Shown here one piece after another: positions 7,131-15,170 of a DNA stretch of 35,036 nt. The stretch lies in contig JASHRN010000162.1 in the NCBI GenBank assembly GCA_030037335.1, positions 1 to 35,036 on the forward strand. Reading direction: 5' to 3'. Under the pieces are notes generated by a model. The model did no database searches, was not told the DNA's origin, and saw only the letters and a list, made by a program, of their open reading frames with translations. The position numbers and the translations under genes are program-made. Origin of the DNA: Candidatus Acidiferrales bacterium. Lineage in GTDB: Bacteria; Acidobacteriota; Terriglobia; Acidiferrales; UBA7541. Position 1 is the stretch's first letter, and each line of letters begins with the position of its first letter.

Positions 7131-8465
7131 ATGGAGGCACGGAAAATCGCTGAGCAAGTCTGCGCGCGCCTGCGAAATGCAGGCCATCAGGCGCTTTTTA
7201 ACGGTGGTTGTGTGCGCGACATCATCATGGGCCAGTCGCCCTCTGACTATGACGTTTCCACCGATGCGTACCCTGAGCAAGTCCAGCAGCTTTTTCCTGA
7301 AAGCATTCCGGTTGGGGCGCAATTCGGAGTTGTCATCGTGGTGGAGGGTGGGGTTCAGGTGGAAGTCGCGACGTTTCGCTCCGATATAGGTTCTGCGGAC
7401 GGTCGTCATCCGGAGCGCGTCGAATTTACGCGCTCGCCAGAAGAGGACGTTCAACGACGGGATTTTACGATCAATGGACTGCTGATGGATCCCGTAGACG
7501 GGCGCATCTTGGACTTTGTCGGCGGGCACGCGGATATCCGCGCAAAGATCATTCGTGCGATTGGGGAGCCAGAACGACGATTCAAAGAGGACAAGCTCAG
7601 AATGCTCCGGGCGGTGCGATTTGCTGCTCGTTTTCATTATGCAATTGAAGCGCATACTTTTGGCGCGATCCGGAAGCTGGCTACGGAAATCCGGCAGGTT
7701 TCACAGGAGAGAATTCGAGATGAATTGAGCAAGATGCTTACGGAAGGCGCCGCGCGCCGCGCATTTGAGCTGCTGGACGAGTCCGGATTATTGCGCGAAG
7801 TTTTGCCTGAAATATCGCGGATGAAAGGCGTGGCCCAGCCGCCGCAGTTTCATCCAGAAGGGGATGTGTGGACGCACACGCTTCTGATGATAGAAAAACT
7901 GCCCCCACAGCCTCCCCGGACTCTTGCCTGGGGCGTTTTGTTGCACGATGTTGGCAAACCGCCTACGTACCGACCGCCTTCGGGACCCGGCGACCGGATA
8001 CGATTTGACGAGCACGTGAAAGTGGGTATGTGCATCTCGGACGAGATTTGCCGGAGACTGCGCCTTTCAAACGAAGATACCGAGCAGATAATCGCTTTGG
8101 TAGAAAACCACATGCGCTTCAAAGACGTGCCAGGAATGCGGGATTCAACCCGCAAGCGCTTTGTGCGATTGCCGCATTTTGATCAGCACCTTGAGCTTCA
8201 TCGGCTGGATTGTCTTTCGAGCCATGGAAACCTGGCGACTTATAACTTCGTGAGGAATTTTCTGGCGGAAACGCCGCCAGAAGCGGTGCGGCCTGCGCGC
8301 TTGGTCAGCGGAGAAGACCTCAAAAACCTGGGCTTTCGGCCCGGCCCGTTATTCAAGGACATTCTGACGACTGTCGAGGATGCGCAGCTGGAAGGCAAGG
8401 TCGCAACACCGGAGGAAGCTCTGGAACTCATCCGCTCGCGGTTCTTGCCGACCCGGAACAGTTAA
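7131..8465 (+). CDS. cca: CCA tRNA nucleotidyltransferase with HD domain
   Basis: This class II nucleotidyltransferase would add or repair the 3' CCA end of tRNA. The head domain has FNGGCVRDIIMG with the catalytic SDYDVSTDA pair (Asp39, Asp41), then EDVQRRDFTINGLLMDP and RRFKEDKLRMLRAVRFAARF. A C-terminal HD phosphohydrolase domain follows (WGVLLHDVGKPPTY, about residues 262-275, then NHMRFKD). The head-plus-HD layout and the length of 444 aa fit bacterial CCA or A-adding enzymes; a poly(A)-polymerase role cannot be excluded from sequence alone. Its stop is 3 bases from the stop of the convergent minus-strand gene. Confidence 0.9.
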   Translation: MEARKIAEQVCARLRNAGHQALFNGGCVRDIIMGQSPSDYDVSTDAYPEQVQQLFPESIPVGAQFGVVIVVEGGVQVEVATFRSDIGSADGRHPERVEFTRSPEEDVQRRDFTINGLLMDPVDGRILDFVGGHADIRAKIIRAIGEPERRFKEDKLRMLRAVRFAARFHYAIEAHTFGAIRKLATEIRQVSQERIRDELSKMLTEGAARRAFELLDESGLLREVLPEISRMKGVAQPPQFHPEGDVWTHTLLMIEKLPPQPPRTLAWGVLLHDVGKPPTYRPPSGPGDRIRFDEHVKVGMCISDEICRRLRLSNEDTEQIIALVENHMRFKDVPGMRDSTRKRFVRLPHFDQHLELHRLDCLSSHGNLATYNFVRNFLAETPPEAVRPARLVSGEDLKNLGFRPGPLFKDILTTVEDAQLEGKVATPEEALELIRSRFLPTRNS

Positions 8466-8468
8466 TGA

Positions 8469-8894
8469 TTAATCGCTGGCGAGAGCTGTGCGGCCGGCGG
8501 TAATTGATTCAGCCAGCGCCCTGCGCGCCTGGGCCAGGCGGAAAGCCGTTAGGGGGCGACCCGAAAGAAGCGCGAATTCCGCCCTTCGCTTGGGGAATTC
8601 CCGGCGCTGGTCGTAGTGCAGGCCAATGCCATTCATTAGCTCAGCAGCAACTTTCGGATCGTCGCTTCGTTCGACACCCCAAAACCAAACTCTGTCTTCA
8701 TCGCGCTGCAGGAGCTGTACTGCCTCTTCCAGCCGCTTCATGGCGGCGTCAAACGACGAGACAAGGAAGAATACAGGCAACGACCAATTCTTTGCTCCAA
8801 AACGCACTTGCATGCGAACCGCATACTTCCCGTTCTGATTGACTTCGATGCAGCAGCGGTACTCATTCCGCACAAGGGCTGTTTTCTGACTCAT
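8469..8894 (-). CDS. Unknown soluble protein
   Basis: I do not recognise this protein. With the start at 8894 it has 141 residues. That ATG is preceded by GAGGAACTT, a good Shine-Dalgarno; the frame stays open to 9086, with other ATGs at 8963 and 9086, but the added N-terminus looks low-quality. There is no signal peptide or membrane helix. The N-terminal half has alternating strands (YRCCIEVNQNGKYAVRMQVRFG), followed by a helix FDAAMKRLEEAVQLLQRDED and a long C-terminal charged helix rich in Arg and Ala. It lies convergent to cca. Confidence 0.6.
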   Translation of the reverse strand: MSQKTALVRNEYRCCIEVNQNGKYAVRMQVRFGAKNWSLPVFFLVSSFDAAMKRLEEAVQLLQRDEDRVWFWGVERSDDPKVAAELMNGIGLHYDQRREFPKRRAEFALLSGRPLTAFRLAQARRALAESITAGRTALASD

Positions 8895-9137
8895 AAGTTC
8901 CTCGATTTCGACGAAAGCTCGGGTGGTTAATGCTTTGCTATCTAAGGCCAATATCGTCGCCATGGGCTGGTCTTGGTGCTCAGCTGGGAGGGGGAACCAA
9001 GAAGGTCCTAAAGCTCCGCCCCGCTGGCGACGGGAGCTCAAAAGCTGCAGAAGTACCATGCTAGAGGAGTGAAAGTCGCTCTGCAAGCGAAAAAATGGGA
9101 AGCCTTGCTGATCACTAAGACATTTATAAACAGCTAC
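8895..9137 (-). other. Intergenic region downstream of the PpiD-like gene
   Basis: No gene is supported here if the preceding unknown gene starts at 8894; the same frame stays open up to 9086, so part of this could be an N-terminal extension. A short 5-bp hairpin TCGCT/AGCGA lies around 9074-9088 but lacks a T-tract, so I do not call a terminator. Confidence 0.3.
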
Positions 9138-11072
9138 TTAGCCTGAACTTTGGTTCATTAGAAGTTTGAGGTTTGCCTCGTTGAAGCCGAGCTTGCCTTC
9201 CTGTTCATAGCGCTTTTGAAGAGCGTCGTGGAACGCTTCAAAGGCCGTGCTTTGCTTCTGTTCGAGGATCTGCTTCTCCAGGCTGTCTTTGGCCTTAGCA
9301 AAATCCGCTGGGCTTGCCTCTTGCTTTGATTTCACCTGATAGACAATCCAGTTACCATTGAGAAGAACTGGCTCGCCCGTCTGGCCTTGGTTCATGTTGA
9401 ATGCAGCAGAGAACTCATTTGCGGGGCCGATATCGGCAACCTGACTCGTCCGCGTGATTGGATCTGTCGTTTTCGCTTCCAAGCCGAGGATTTTTGCAGC
9501 TTTATCCAATAATGTGCCAGCCTTCAGGTCTTTCGCGAGCTCGTCGGCCTTCTGCTGAGCTAAGGATTGAGCCTTCTCTTTCCGATAGTCTGCCAGGACG
9601 CGGTCGTGAACCTCCACAAGCGTCCCTTGGTGGCTCGGCACGATTTTGTCGACTGAGATAATCACGTAGCCACGGTTGATCGAGATAGGCTGGCTCAATT
9701 CACCCGGACGCAGAGAGAAAAGTGCTTCTTGAAGTGTCGTGGAGGAGCCAAGGTCGCCCACGGGATCAGTCACGCTAACCAGGGGTGTTTCGCCTGTTTG
9801 CAGATTGAACTGCTTGGCAATGCTGTCGATCGTCTGCTGGCCGGGTTGTCGCACAGCTGCGGTGAGTTTATCGGAAAGATCGCCTTCTTCGGAATTCAGT
9901 TTCTCTTGTGTGAGCGTATTGACGATCGAGGCTTTCACCTCATCCAAGCTCTTGGTATGCGCCACTTCTTTGTCTAGAACCTTTATGATGTCAAAGCTAT
10001 ACGGCGTTTGAACAACGTCAGAAATGCCGTCTTTTGGAAGGCTGAAAGCAGCCTTCTCGAACGATGGCGCCGTCTGGCCGGCCACGATCCAACCGATGTC
10101 TCCGCCTTTAGACTTGGTGTTTTGGTCCTCGGAGTATTTCTTCGCCAAGTCTCCGAAATCCGCGCCGTGCTTGGCTTGCTGATCGACCTTTTCCGCCTGC
10201 AGTTGCACCAGCGCGACTTCCGCATCGGTCTTGCCGAGCGTGTTGAAAACGATCTGGGCTGCATGGACTCGATTTTCAACCTTGTAATCATCCAAATGCT
10301 GCTGATAATAGGTCTGAACGTCGGCATCGCTGATCTTGATACTTTGTTTGAGTTGGTCGAGATCGAGAAGCGCGTATTTGGCGGAACGCTTTTCAGGTAC
10401 TTGATATTGCACCTCGTTCTTTGCGAAATACGCGGCGAGTTCCGCATCCGTCGGTTTGATGGAATCCTGAAGGTCGGCCGGTTTTATCTCGGTGTAATCC
10501 AATTGGATCTTTTCGTTGGCATAACGATACTGCGCTTCGACTTCCTGCGGCGTGACGCTGATGCCATCCGTCACGAGAAACTTGAATTTATCGACCAGCA
10601 CGGCCGTCCGAACATAATCTTCGAATTGCGGCACGGACATTCCAGTTCGTATCTCGACTTCCTGAGCATATCTCTCGGCGCCGATCCAGACGCCTCCCGG
10701 AAAGGCTGTGGGAAGCAACTCCTTGATCCTCTGCGTGATTTCGTCGGGAGTGACCTGGATACCAAGCCGTTGAGCTTCCATTTCCAAGAGGCGCTGAAAA
10801 ATCATCTGGTCCAGCACCTGCCGCATATACAAGCCCTGCATCACTTGCGGAATATTCTGACCGCGAGTCTGCTGTTCAAACTCCTGCCGCACATCCGTGA
10901 CACTGATGTCCTCACCGTCCACGGTTGCAACGGCAGTGGGACTCGTTGTGCTTGTACCTCCGATTCCTCCGATAGGAGCCAGCATCAGCACCATAGCGCC
11001 ACATATCAGGACAAGAACGCCCCCAAGGAAAATTTTTACCGCAGTCTTGCTTTGGCTAAGGTTCTTTAGCAA
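9138..11072 (-). CDS. Membrane-anchored PpiD/SurA-type peptidyl-prolyl isomerase
   Basis: This is a periplasmic folding factor for exported proteins. One hydrophobic segment (about residues 12-33) anchors the 644-residue protein in the inner membrane with the rest outside. A SurA-N-like chaperone region follows (about 48-200: VDGEDISVTDVRQEF, LDQMIFQRLLEMEAQRLGI). A parvulin/rotamase domain spans about 268-365, with VHAAQIVF, FGDLAKKYSED and GGDIGWIVAGQ, then VQTPYSFDIIKV. A second degenerate rotamase-like part covers the C-terminal third. The domain order matches PpiD. The start is TTG at 11072, preceded by GGCGGAG. It has its own strong promoter upstream. Confidence 0.88.
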   Translation of the reverse strand: MLKNLSQSKTAVKIFLGGVLVLICGAMVLMLAPIGGIGGTSTTSPTAVATVDGEDISVTDVRQEFEQQTRGQNIPQVMQGLYMRQVLDQMIFQRLLEMEAQRLGIQVTPDEITQRIKELLPTAFPGGVWIGAERYAQEVEIRTGMSVPQFEDYVRTAVLVDKFKFLVTDGISVTPQEVEAQYRYANEKIQLDYTEIKPADLQDSIKPTDAELAAYFAKNEVQYQVPEKRSAKYALLDLDQLKQSIKISDADVQTYYQQHLDDYKVENRVHAAQIVFNTLGKTDAEVALVQLQAEKVDQQAKHGADFGDLAKKYSEDQNTKSKGGDIGWIVAGQTAPSFEKAAFSLPKDGISDVVQTPYSFDIIKVLDKEVAHTKSLDEVKASIVNTLTQEKLNSEEGDLSDKLTAAVRQPGQQTIDSIAKQFNLQTGETPLVSVTDPVGDLGSSTTLQEALFSLRPGELSQPISINRGYVIISVDKIVPSHQGTLVEVHDRVLADYRKEKAQSLAQQKADELAKDLKAGTLLDKAAKILGLEAKTTDPITRTSQVADIGPANEFSAAFNMNQGQTGEPVLLNGNWIVYQVKSKQEASPADFAKAKDSLEKQILEQKQSTAFEAFHDALQKRYEQEGKLGFNEANLKLLMNQSSG

Positions 11073-11102
11073 CGGTTTCTCCGCCTCACTGTTAAACTCT
11101 CA

Positions 11103-11131
11103 ATTATAAGAGAGTGGCGAGCCTGACTCAA
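11103..11131 (-). promoter_or_regulatory. Strong sigma70-type promoter of the PpiD-like gene
   Basis: Reading on the minus strand, TTGAGT (11131-11126) is followed after exactly 17 bases by a perfect TATAAT (11108-11103). An additional TTGACG lies 6 bases further upstream. Transcription should start near 11096, giving a leader of about 24 bases before the TTG start at 11072. Confidence 0.75.
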
Positions 11132-11231
11132 CGTCAATAAGCCGGCTTCGCGGCGTTCAGCAGACCACAAGGAACCGGAGGTTAGAGGCTCGCTGGCTTC
11201 TCCGCTGAATGTGCCCTTGTTGGCTTGATTG

Positions 11232-12008
11232 CTATGATGCTGAAGTATGAGGCGAGCGCTGTTTGCGCGCTGATTCCGCCACGATTTCCATCTCTTTGAG
11301 GATGGCATCAGCTGCCTGAGCGGGATCTGGAGCCGCGGTAATTGGTCGGCCTACGACCAAGTAATCGGCACCAGCGCGTACAGCGCTCCCAGGAGTAGAG
11401 ATCTGGGCCTGATCGTCGCGGCGGCTCCCTTTTGGAGAACCGTCCCTTTCGGCACGTCGGATCCCCGGAACCACAATTACCATTTTTCTCCCGAGCGTCT
11501 TTCGCAACCCCTCGACATGTGGTCCGGCGGCAACAATTCCATCCAAGCCAGCAATTTTGGCCATCCTAGCCAAGGCGGTCACCCTGCCGCGGATTGGACC
11601 CGTCAGGCCGATGCGAACGACCTCCGCCTCATCCAGGCTTGTTAGCACAGTCACGCCGAGCAGCATAGGGGGTTTTTTGATTGGCTTCAGCGCAGCCTTG
11701 GCGGCCTTCAGCATGGCCAATCCACCGGTGGTGTGAAGTGTCATCATACGAACGCCGGGCAGACTGGCTGCAGATTGAACGGCTCCCGCAACGGTATTCG
11801 GAATGTCACAGAATTTTAGGTCGAGAAATATGCCGGGAACGAGCTTTGCGATCTTCCGGATGCCGGCAGGGCCTTCGGCAGTGAAGAGCTGGCTACCGAT
11901 TTTCACTAAACCAACCCGGCCACGGAGGCGGCGAATAAATTGAATGGAACGGCTTACGTCAGGGAAGTCCAGCGCTACGATTAATTTGCGGGATGCGTCG
12001 CTTTCGAT
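11232..12008 (-). CDS. pyrF: Orotidine-5'-phosphate decarboxylase, non-canonical start
   Basis: PyrF decarboxylates OMP to UMP. The catalytic signature DLKFCDIPNTV is present, with Cys in place of the usual His, along with the C-terminal phosphate site GADYLVVGRPITAAPDP. The frame encodes the conserved N-terminus KLIVALDFPDVSRS upstream of the first standard start (GTG at 11906), which would delete the first strand and the conserved Asp. Between that GTG and the upstream in-frame stop there is no ATG, GTG or TTG. The only plausible start I see is ATC at 12008, preceded five bases earlier by AAGGTG and lying inside the 3' end of rlpA. This gives about 258 residues. A sequencing error is the alternative. 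Confidence 0.85.
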   Translation of the reverse strand: MESDASRKLIVALDFPDVSRSIQFIRRLRGRVGLVKIGSQLFTAEGPAGIRKIAKLVPGIFLDLKFCDIPNTVAGAVQSAASLPGVRMMTLHTTGGLAMLKAAKAALKPIKKPPMLLGVTVLTSLDEAEVVRIGLTGPIRGRVTALARMAKIAGLDGIVAAGPHVEGLRKTLGRKMVIVVPGIRRAERDGSPKGSRRDDQAQISTPGSAVRAGADYLVVGRPITAAPDPAQAADAILKEMEIVAESARKQRSPHTSAS

Positions 12009-12505
12009 GGAGGCACCTTGAGCAGTTCCACCCTTACTCGGGCAGTGCCGCGGCGTGCAAAGCCCAATTCTCGGGCAACCTGATACGAAACGTCAAGGTC
12101 TCTTCCCGGGACATAAGGGCCTCGATCATTGATGCGGACGATGGCACTCCGGCGGGTTCTCAGGTTCATGACCCGCACGACCGAACCCAGAGGTAGGGTC
12201 GGATGAGCCGCCGTCTGGCCGTACATGTCGTAGATTTCACCGTCAGCGGTCAGCTGTCCGTCAAAGTCGGCACCGTACCAACTGGACAGGCAGACAAAAG
12301 TGCGGATCGGTTTGGTCCCAAGCTTCGGATTGGGGGTAGCTAGTTCTGTTTGAAGTAGCGCTTGGTCTCCAAGTTGCGCAGGCGCAGCGCTCTCGATGCG
12401 GGCAGTTGAGCTGGCTGCTGCAAGCAGAATCACACCAACAGCAGCGGTGGCTATAACCGCTCGCGTCAGTTTAGCGTTTATCAGCAATTTCGCTAAGTCT
12501 TTCAT
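11981..12505 (-). CDS. rlpA: RlpA-like double-psi beta-barrel protein
   Basis: RlpA proteins bind or cleave denuded glycan strands in the septal cell wall. The double-psi beta-barrel is clear: SSWYGADFDGQLTADGE, then TAAHPTLPLGSVVRV and IVRINDRGPYVPGRDLDVSY, about residues 73-165 of 174. The N-terminus has a signal or anchor helix (about 14-31), but the sequence at its end is AAASS without a lipobox cysteine, so this is not a classical lipoprotein. There is no C-terminal SPOR domain, so septal targeting of the E. coli kind is not expected. Its 3' end overlaps pyrF by up to 28 bases. It has its own promoter just upstream. Confidence 0.88.
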   Translation of the reverse strand: MKDLAKLLINAKLTRAVIATAAVGVILLAAASSTARIESAAPAQLGDQALLQTELATPNPKLGTKPIRTFVCLSSWYGADFDGQLTADGEIYDMYGQTAAHPTLPLGSVVRVMNLRTRRSAIVRINDRGPYVPGRDLDVSYQVARELGFARRGTARVRVELLKVPPSKATHPAN

Positions 12506-12516
12506 AATCAGCGAAT

Positions 12517-12545
12517 ATTATAACTGGCTCACCAGGTCGACTCAA
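12517..12545 (-). promoter_or_regulatory. Strong sigma70-type promoter of rlpA, nearly leaderless
   Basis: On the minus strand TTGAGT (12545-12540), a 17-base spacer and a perfect TATAAT (12522-12517) stand only 11 bases before the ATG at 12505. The expected start of transcription is near 12510, leaving about 5 untranslated bases and no room for a Shine-Dalgarno. The hexamers and spacer length are identical to those of the PpiD-gene promoter. Confidence 0.72.
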
Positions 12546-12575
12546 TACATATCTTCCTCGAATTCCGATGCTACT

Positions 12576-13514
12576 TTACCGGATGGCCTTTGCTAAATTA
12601 CTGATAGTAATGATATTTAACTCTGACATGTGATGTCGCAACCCGTCCACTACGCGGGTGCTGGCACGTGGATCAGTAAAATGTGCGGTTCCGACCTGAA
12701 CTGCGATTGCTCCTGCGCGCAGATACTCGATTGCGTCGAGGCCGTTCTGGATTCCCCCTAAGCCGATTATGGGAATGGAAATGGCTCGGGAAGTATCATA
12801 GACAAGCTTCAGCGTGAGGGGTTTGATGGCGGGACCGGAAAGGCCGCCGGAAATTCTGCCAAGTCTTGATTGGGCGGTCCTTGGGTCCAGGCTCATCGCT
12901 GGATAGGTGTTGGCGACAGTCAGGGCGTCTGCGCCCGCCCGTTCCGCAGCGCGCGCTATTGCCTGGACATCAGCGTTGGGTGTGAGCTTGACCCAAAGGG
13001 ACCGGGACGCTTTACTGCGCACCTCTGAGACGACCTCAGTAGCTCGATCCGGTGTGGAACCGAATTCCGCCCCGCCACAATCGACATTCGGGCAGGAAAT
13101 GTTTAGTTCGTACGCGGCAATGCCTGCGGTGCTTTCGAGGACGTCAATGACTTCGCAATATTCAGCGATCGTATGCCCGAATACGTTGGCAATGATGTGC
13201 GTACGATACTTACGCAGCTCGGGCAGCTTCTCGGCTACAAAGGCTCGCACACCAATGTTCTGAAGGCCAACGGCGTTGAGCATCCCACCCGCTGTTTCGC
13301 AGAGCCTCGGAGCGGCAGCGCCCTCAATTGGCTTTGCCGATAGGCCCTTCACAACTATTCCGCCAAGGGCATTCAGGTCAACTAGGTGTGCAAACTCGAT
13401 ACCGTAGCCAAAAGTGCCGCTGGCGGCAATCACAGGGTTTGAAAAAAGGAGGGAACCTATACGGACGCTGAGGTCAACGTCCGTGGGCCGCCGGGCGCTA
13501 GCGGGCGAGCTCAC
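12576..13514 (-). CDS. pyrD: Dihydroorotate dehydrogenase, class 1 (1B-like)
   Basis: PyrD oxidises dihydroorotate to orotate with FMN. The catalytic base is the Cys in NISCPNVDCGG, which marks cytosolic class 1 enzymes; class 2 uses Ser. IAASGTFGYGIEF near the N-terminus, then GGLSGPAIKPLTLK and IIGLGGIQNGLDAIEYLRAGA toward the C-terminus are typical of the 1B branch. Class 1B enzymes usually work with the iron-sulfur flavoprotein PyrK; no pyrK is found in this window. The start is GTG at 13514, 100 bases from the divergent pyrR. It is followed by rlpA and pyrF on the same strand. Confidence 0.93.
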   Translation of the reverse strand: MSSPASARRPTDVDLSVRIGSLLFSNPVIAASGTFGYGIEFAHLVDLNALGGIVVKGLSAKPIEGAAAPRLCETAGGMLNAVGLQNIGVRAFVAEKLPELRKYRTHIIANVFGHTIAEYCEVIDVLESTAGIAAYELNISCPNVDCGGAEFGSTPDRATEVVSEVRSKASRSLWVKLTPNADVQAIARAAERAGADALTVANTYPAMSLDPRTAQSRLGRISGGLSGPAIKPLTLKLVYDTSRAISIPIIGLGGIQNGLDAIEYLRAGAIAVQVGTAHFTDPRASTRVVDGLRHHMSELNIITISNLAKAIR

Positions 13515-13614
13515 AACTTGCAGTTTATCACGCGTCTCTTATGCACGGAGGATAGATTTCAAGAAAGAGGAGGGCAAATTCTCCCGGGCGGGTTGTGTTA
13601 CGATAGGCGGCCCA
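13515..13614. promoter_or_regulatory. Divergent pyrD / pyrR control region
   Basis: This 100-base region separates leftward pyrD from rightward pyrR-pyrB-pyrC and must hold promoters for both. On the plus strand a weak TTGCAG (13518-13523), 16-base spacer and TATGCA (13540-13545) are possible, as is a TACGAT (13599-13604) close to the pyrR ATG. I cannot see a convincing attenuator with anti-terminator and T-tract, nor a clear PyrR-binding loop. Confidence 0.3.
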
Positions 13615-14163
13615 ATGCGCATCGTTGAAAAACGCCAGCTTATGTCTGCGGACGAGATTCGCCGAACGTTGGAGCGGCTGGCGCACGAGATCGTCGAAAA
13701 GACGGGAGGAGCTAAGGATCTCGCGCTGATCGGAGTGCGTCGACGTGGCATCCCGCTTGCCGGTCGTCTTGCGAAGTCGATTCGCGCATCATCAAAGGCG
13801 GAAGTGCCCGTAGGCACCCTGGACATTACGCTCTACCGAGACGACCTCTCAACCGTTGCACCACAGCCCGTGGTGCAATCGAGCGAGATTTCCTTTCCCG
13901 TGGATGATCGCGATCTTCTGCTGGTGGATGACGTACTTTACACCGGACGCACTGTGCGCGCCGCGATGAACGGGCTATTCGATTTGGGGCGCCCGCGCCG
14001 GATTCGTCTGTGTGTGCTTGTTGATCGCGGCCATCGCGAGCTGCCCATCGAGGCGAGCTTCATCGGTCGGGCTGTGGAGACCAGTGACAGTGAAATCATT
14101 GAGGTGCGCCTGAATGAAGTTGACCATGAGGAACGTGTGGTTGTGATGGACCGCGTGGAATAA
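13615..14163 (+). CDS. pyrR: PyrR, pyrimidine regulator / uracil phosphoribosyltransferase
   Basis: PyrR belongs to the type I phosphoribosyltransferase family; in many bacteria it senses UMP and binds pyr mRNA, and it can also have uracil phosphoribosyltransferase activity. The PRPP-binding loop LLLVDDVLYTGRTVRAA is at about residues 101-117, and LIGVRRRGIPLAGRLA and GTLDITLYRDDLS are characteristic of PyrR. I choose the ATG at 13615, which gives the normal 182 residues; the frame stays open upstream to 13414, but that part overlaps pyrD and its promoter region. It is the first gene of pyrR-pyrB-pyrC, consistent with control of that operon. Confidence 0.92.
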   Translation: MRIVEKRQLMSADEIRRTLERLAHEIVEKTGGAKDLALIGVRRRGIPLAGRLAKSIRASSKAEVPVGTLDITLYRDDLSTVAPQPVVQSSEISFPVDDRDLLLVDDVLYTGRTVRAAMNGLFDLGRPRRIRLCVLVDRGHRELPIEASFIGRAVETSDSEIIEVRLNEVDHEERVVVMDRVE

Positions 14164-14201
14164 ATGATACGAGAATTCGCATCTCGCAGCCGAGGGAGAT
14201 T

Positions 14202-15170
14202 GTGTCGCATCGTTTTCATCATTTGCTGGCCATTGAGCCGCTAAGTCGCGAGCAGATTACCTTCCTTCTTGACCAGGCGAAGCCTTTCCAAGAATTCCAG
14301 CGGTACCCGCTGAAGAAACTGGCCACTCTACGCGGCAAGACGATTTCGCTCAGTTTTTTTGAGAATTCCACGAGGACGCGAATCAGCTTCGCCACCGCGG
14401 CTTCACGACTTGGCGCAGATACGATGAATCTTCAGGCCGAATCGTCCAGCGTGAAAAAGGGTGAGTCGCTGATCGACACGGTGAGGACGCTCGAAGCGAT
14501 GAGGCCCGACGCGATTGTCATGCGCCATAGCTCCTCCGGAGCCGCCGAATTCATTTCGCGCCGGGTGGATGTGCCAGTGATTAACGCCGGAGACGGGACG
14601 CATGAGCATCCGACACAGGGATTGCTCGATGCGCTCACGATTCGCGACCGGCTGGGCCGGCTCGATGGCTTGAGGGTTACCATAATTGGAGACATTCTGC
14701 ACAGCCGCGTTGCGCGTTCCAACATCCATTTGCTGGCGAAATTTGGTGCGAAGGTGACGCTTTGCGGGCCGGCCATGTGGCTTCCGCGCGAATTGGACTG
14801 TCTTGCGCCGAATGTGGTGCGAGTTCCGGTTCTTGAAGAGGCCCTCGGCGACGCGCAGGTGGTGATGGCGCTGCGCATCCAACAGGAACGGCTGCACGAA
14901 CCATCGCTGCCCGCAGATGAATACATTCTTCGTTACCAACTGACGCCGGCGCGATTGCGGCTCGCGCGTCCGGATGCGATCGTGCTGCATCCCGGGCCAA
15001 TGATTCGGGGCTTAGAAATCGATCCTGCCGTCGCCGATAGCCCGCAATCGTGCATTCTGGAACAAGTCACCAACGGGCTCGCCGTGCGCATGGCGATTTT
15101 GTTCGAGCTGGTGGCGGGATCAACCGATCCGCAAGAACCCGGAAAGGATTCGATCCATGCTTCTCATTAA
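14202..15170 (+). CDS. pyrB: Aspartate carbamoyltransferase catalytic subunit
   Basis: PyrB joins carbamoyl phosphate and aspartate to carbamoyl aspartate. The carbamoyl-phosphate loop FFENSTRTRISF contains the STRTR motif (residues 56-60). MRHSSSGAAEFI, NAGDGTHEHPTQGLLDALTI and GDILHSRVARSN follow in the expected order, and HPGPMIRGLEID closes the aspartate domain. The GTG start at 14202 is preceded by AGGGAG. Length (322 aa) is standard. No pyrI regulatory subunit is adjacent. The 3' end overlaps pyrC by 14 bases. Confidence 0.95.
   Translation: MSHRFHHLLAIEPLSREQITFLLDQAKPFQEFQRYPLKKLATLRGKTISLSFFENSTRTRISFATAASRLGADTMNLQAESSSVKKGESLIDTVRTLEAMRPDAIVMRHSSSGAAEFISRRVDVPVINAGDGTHEHPTQGLLDALTIRDRLGRLDGLRVTIIGDILHSRVARSNIHLLAKFGAKVTLCGPAMWLPRELDCLAPNVVRVPVLEEALGDAQVVMALRIQQERLHEPSLPADEYILRYQLTPARLRLARPDAIVLHPGPMIRGLEIDPAVADSPQSCILEQVTNGLAVRMAILFELVAGSTDPQEPGKDSIHASH

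Noticed and set aside
10008-11069. Plus-strand frame of 353 codons inside the PpiD-like gene
   Set aside because: It is exactly antisense to a well-supported gene with a strong promoter; no motif and no ribosome-binding site.
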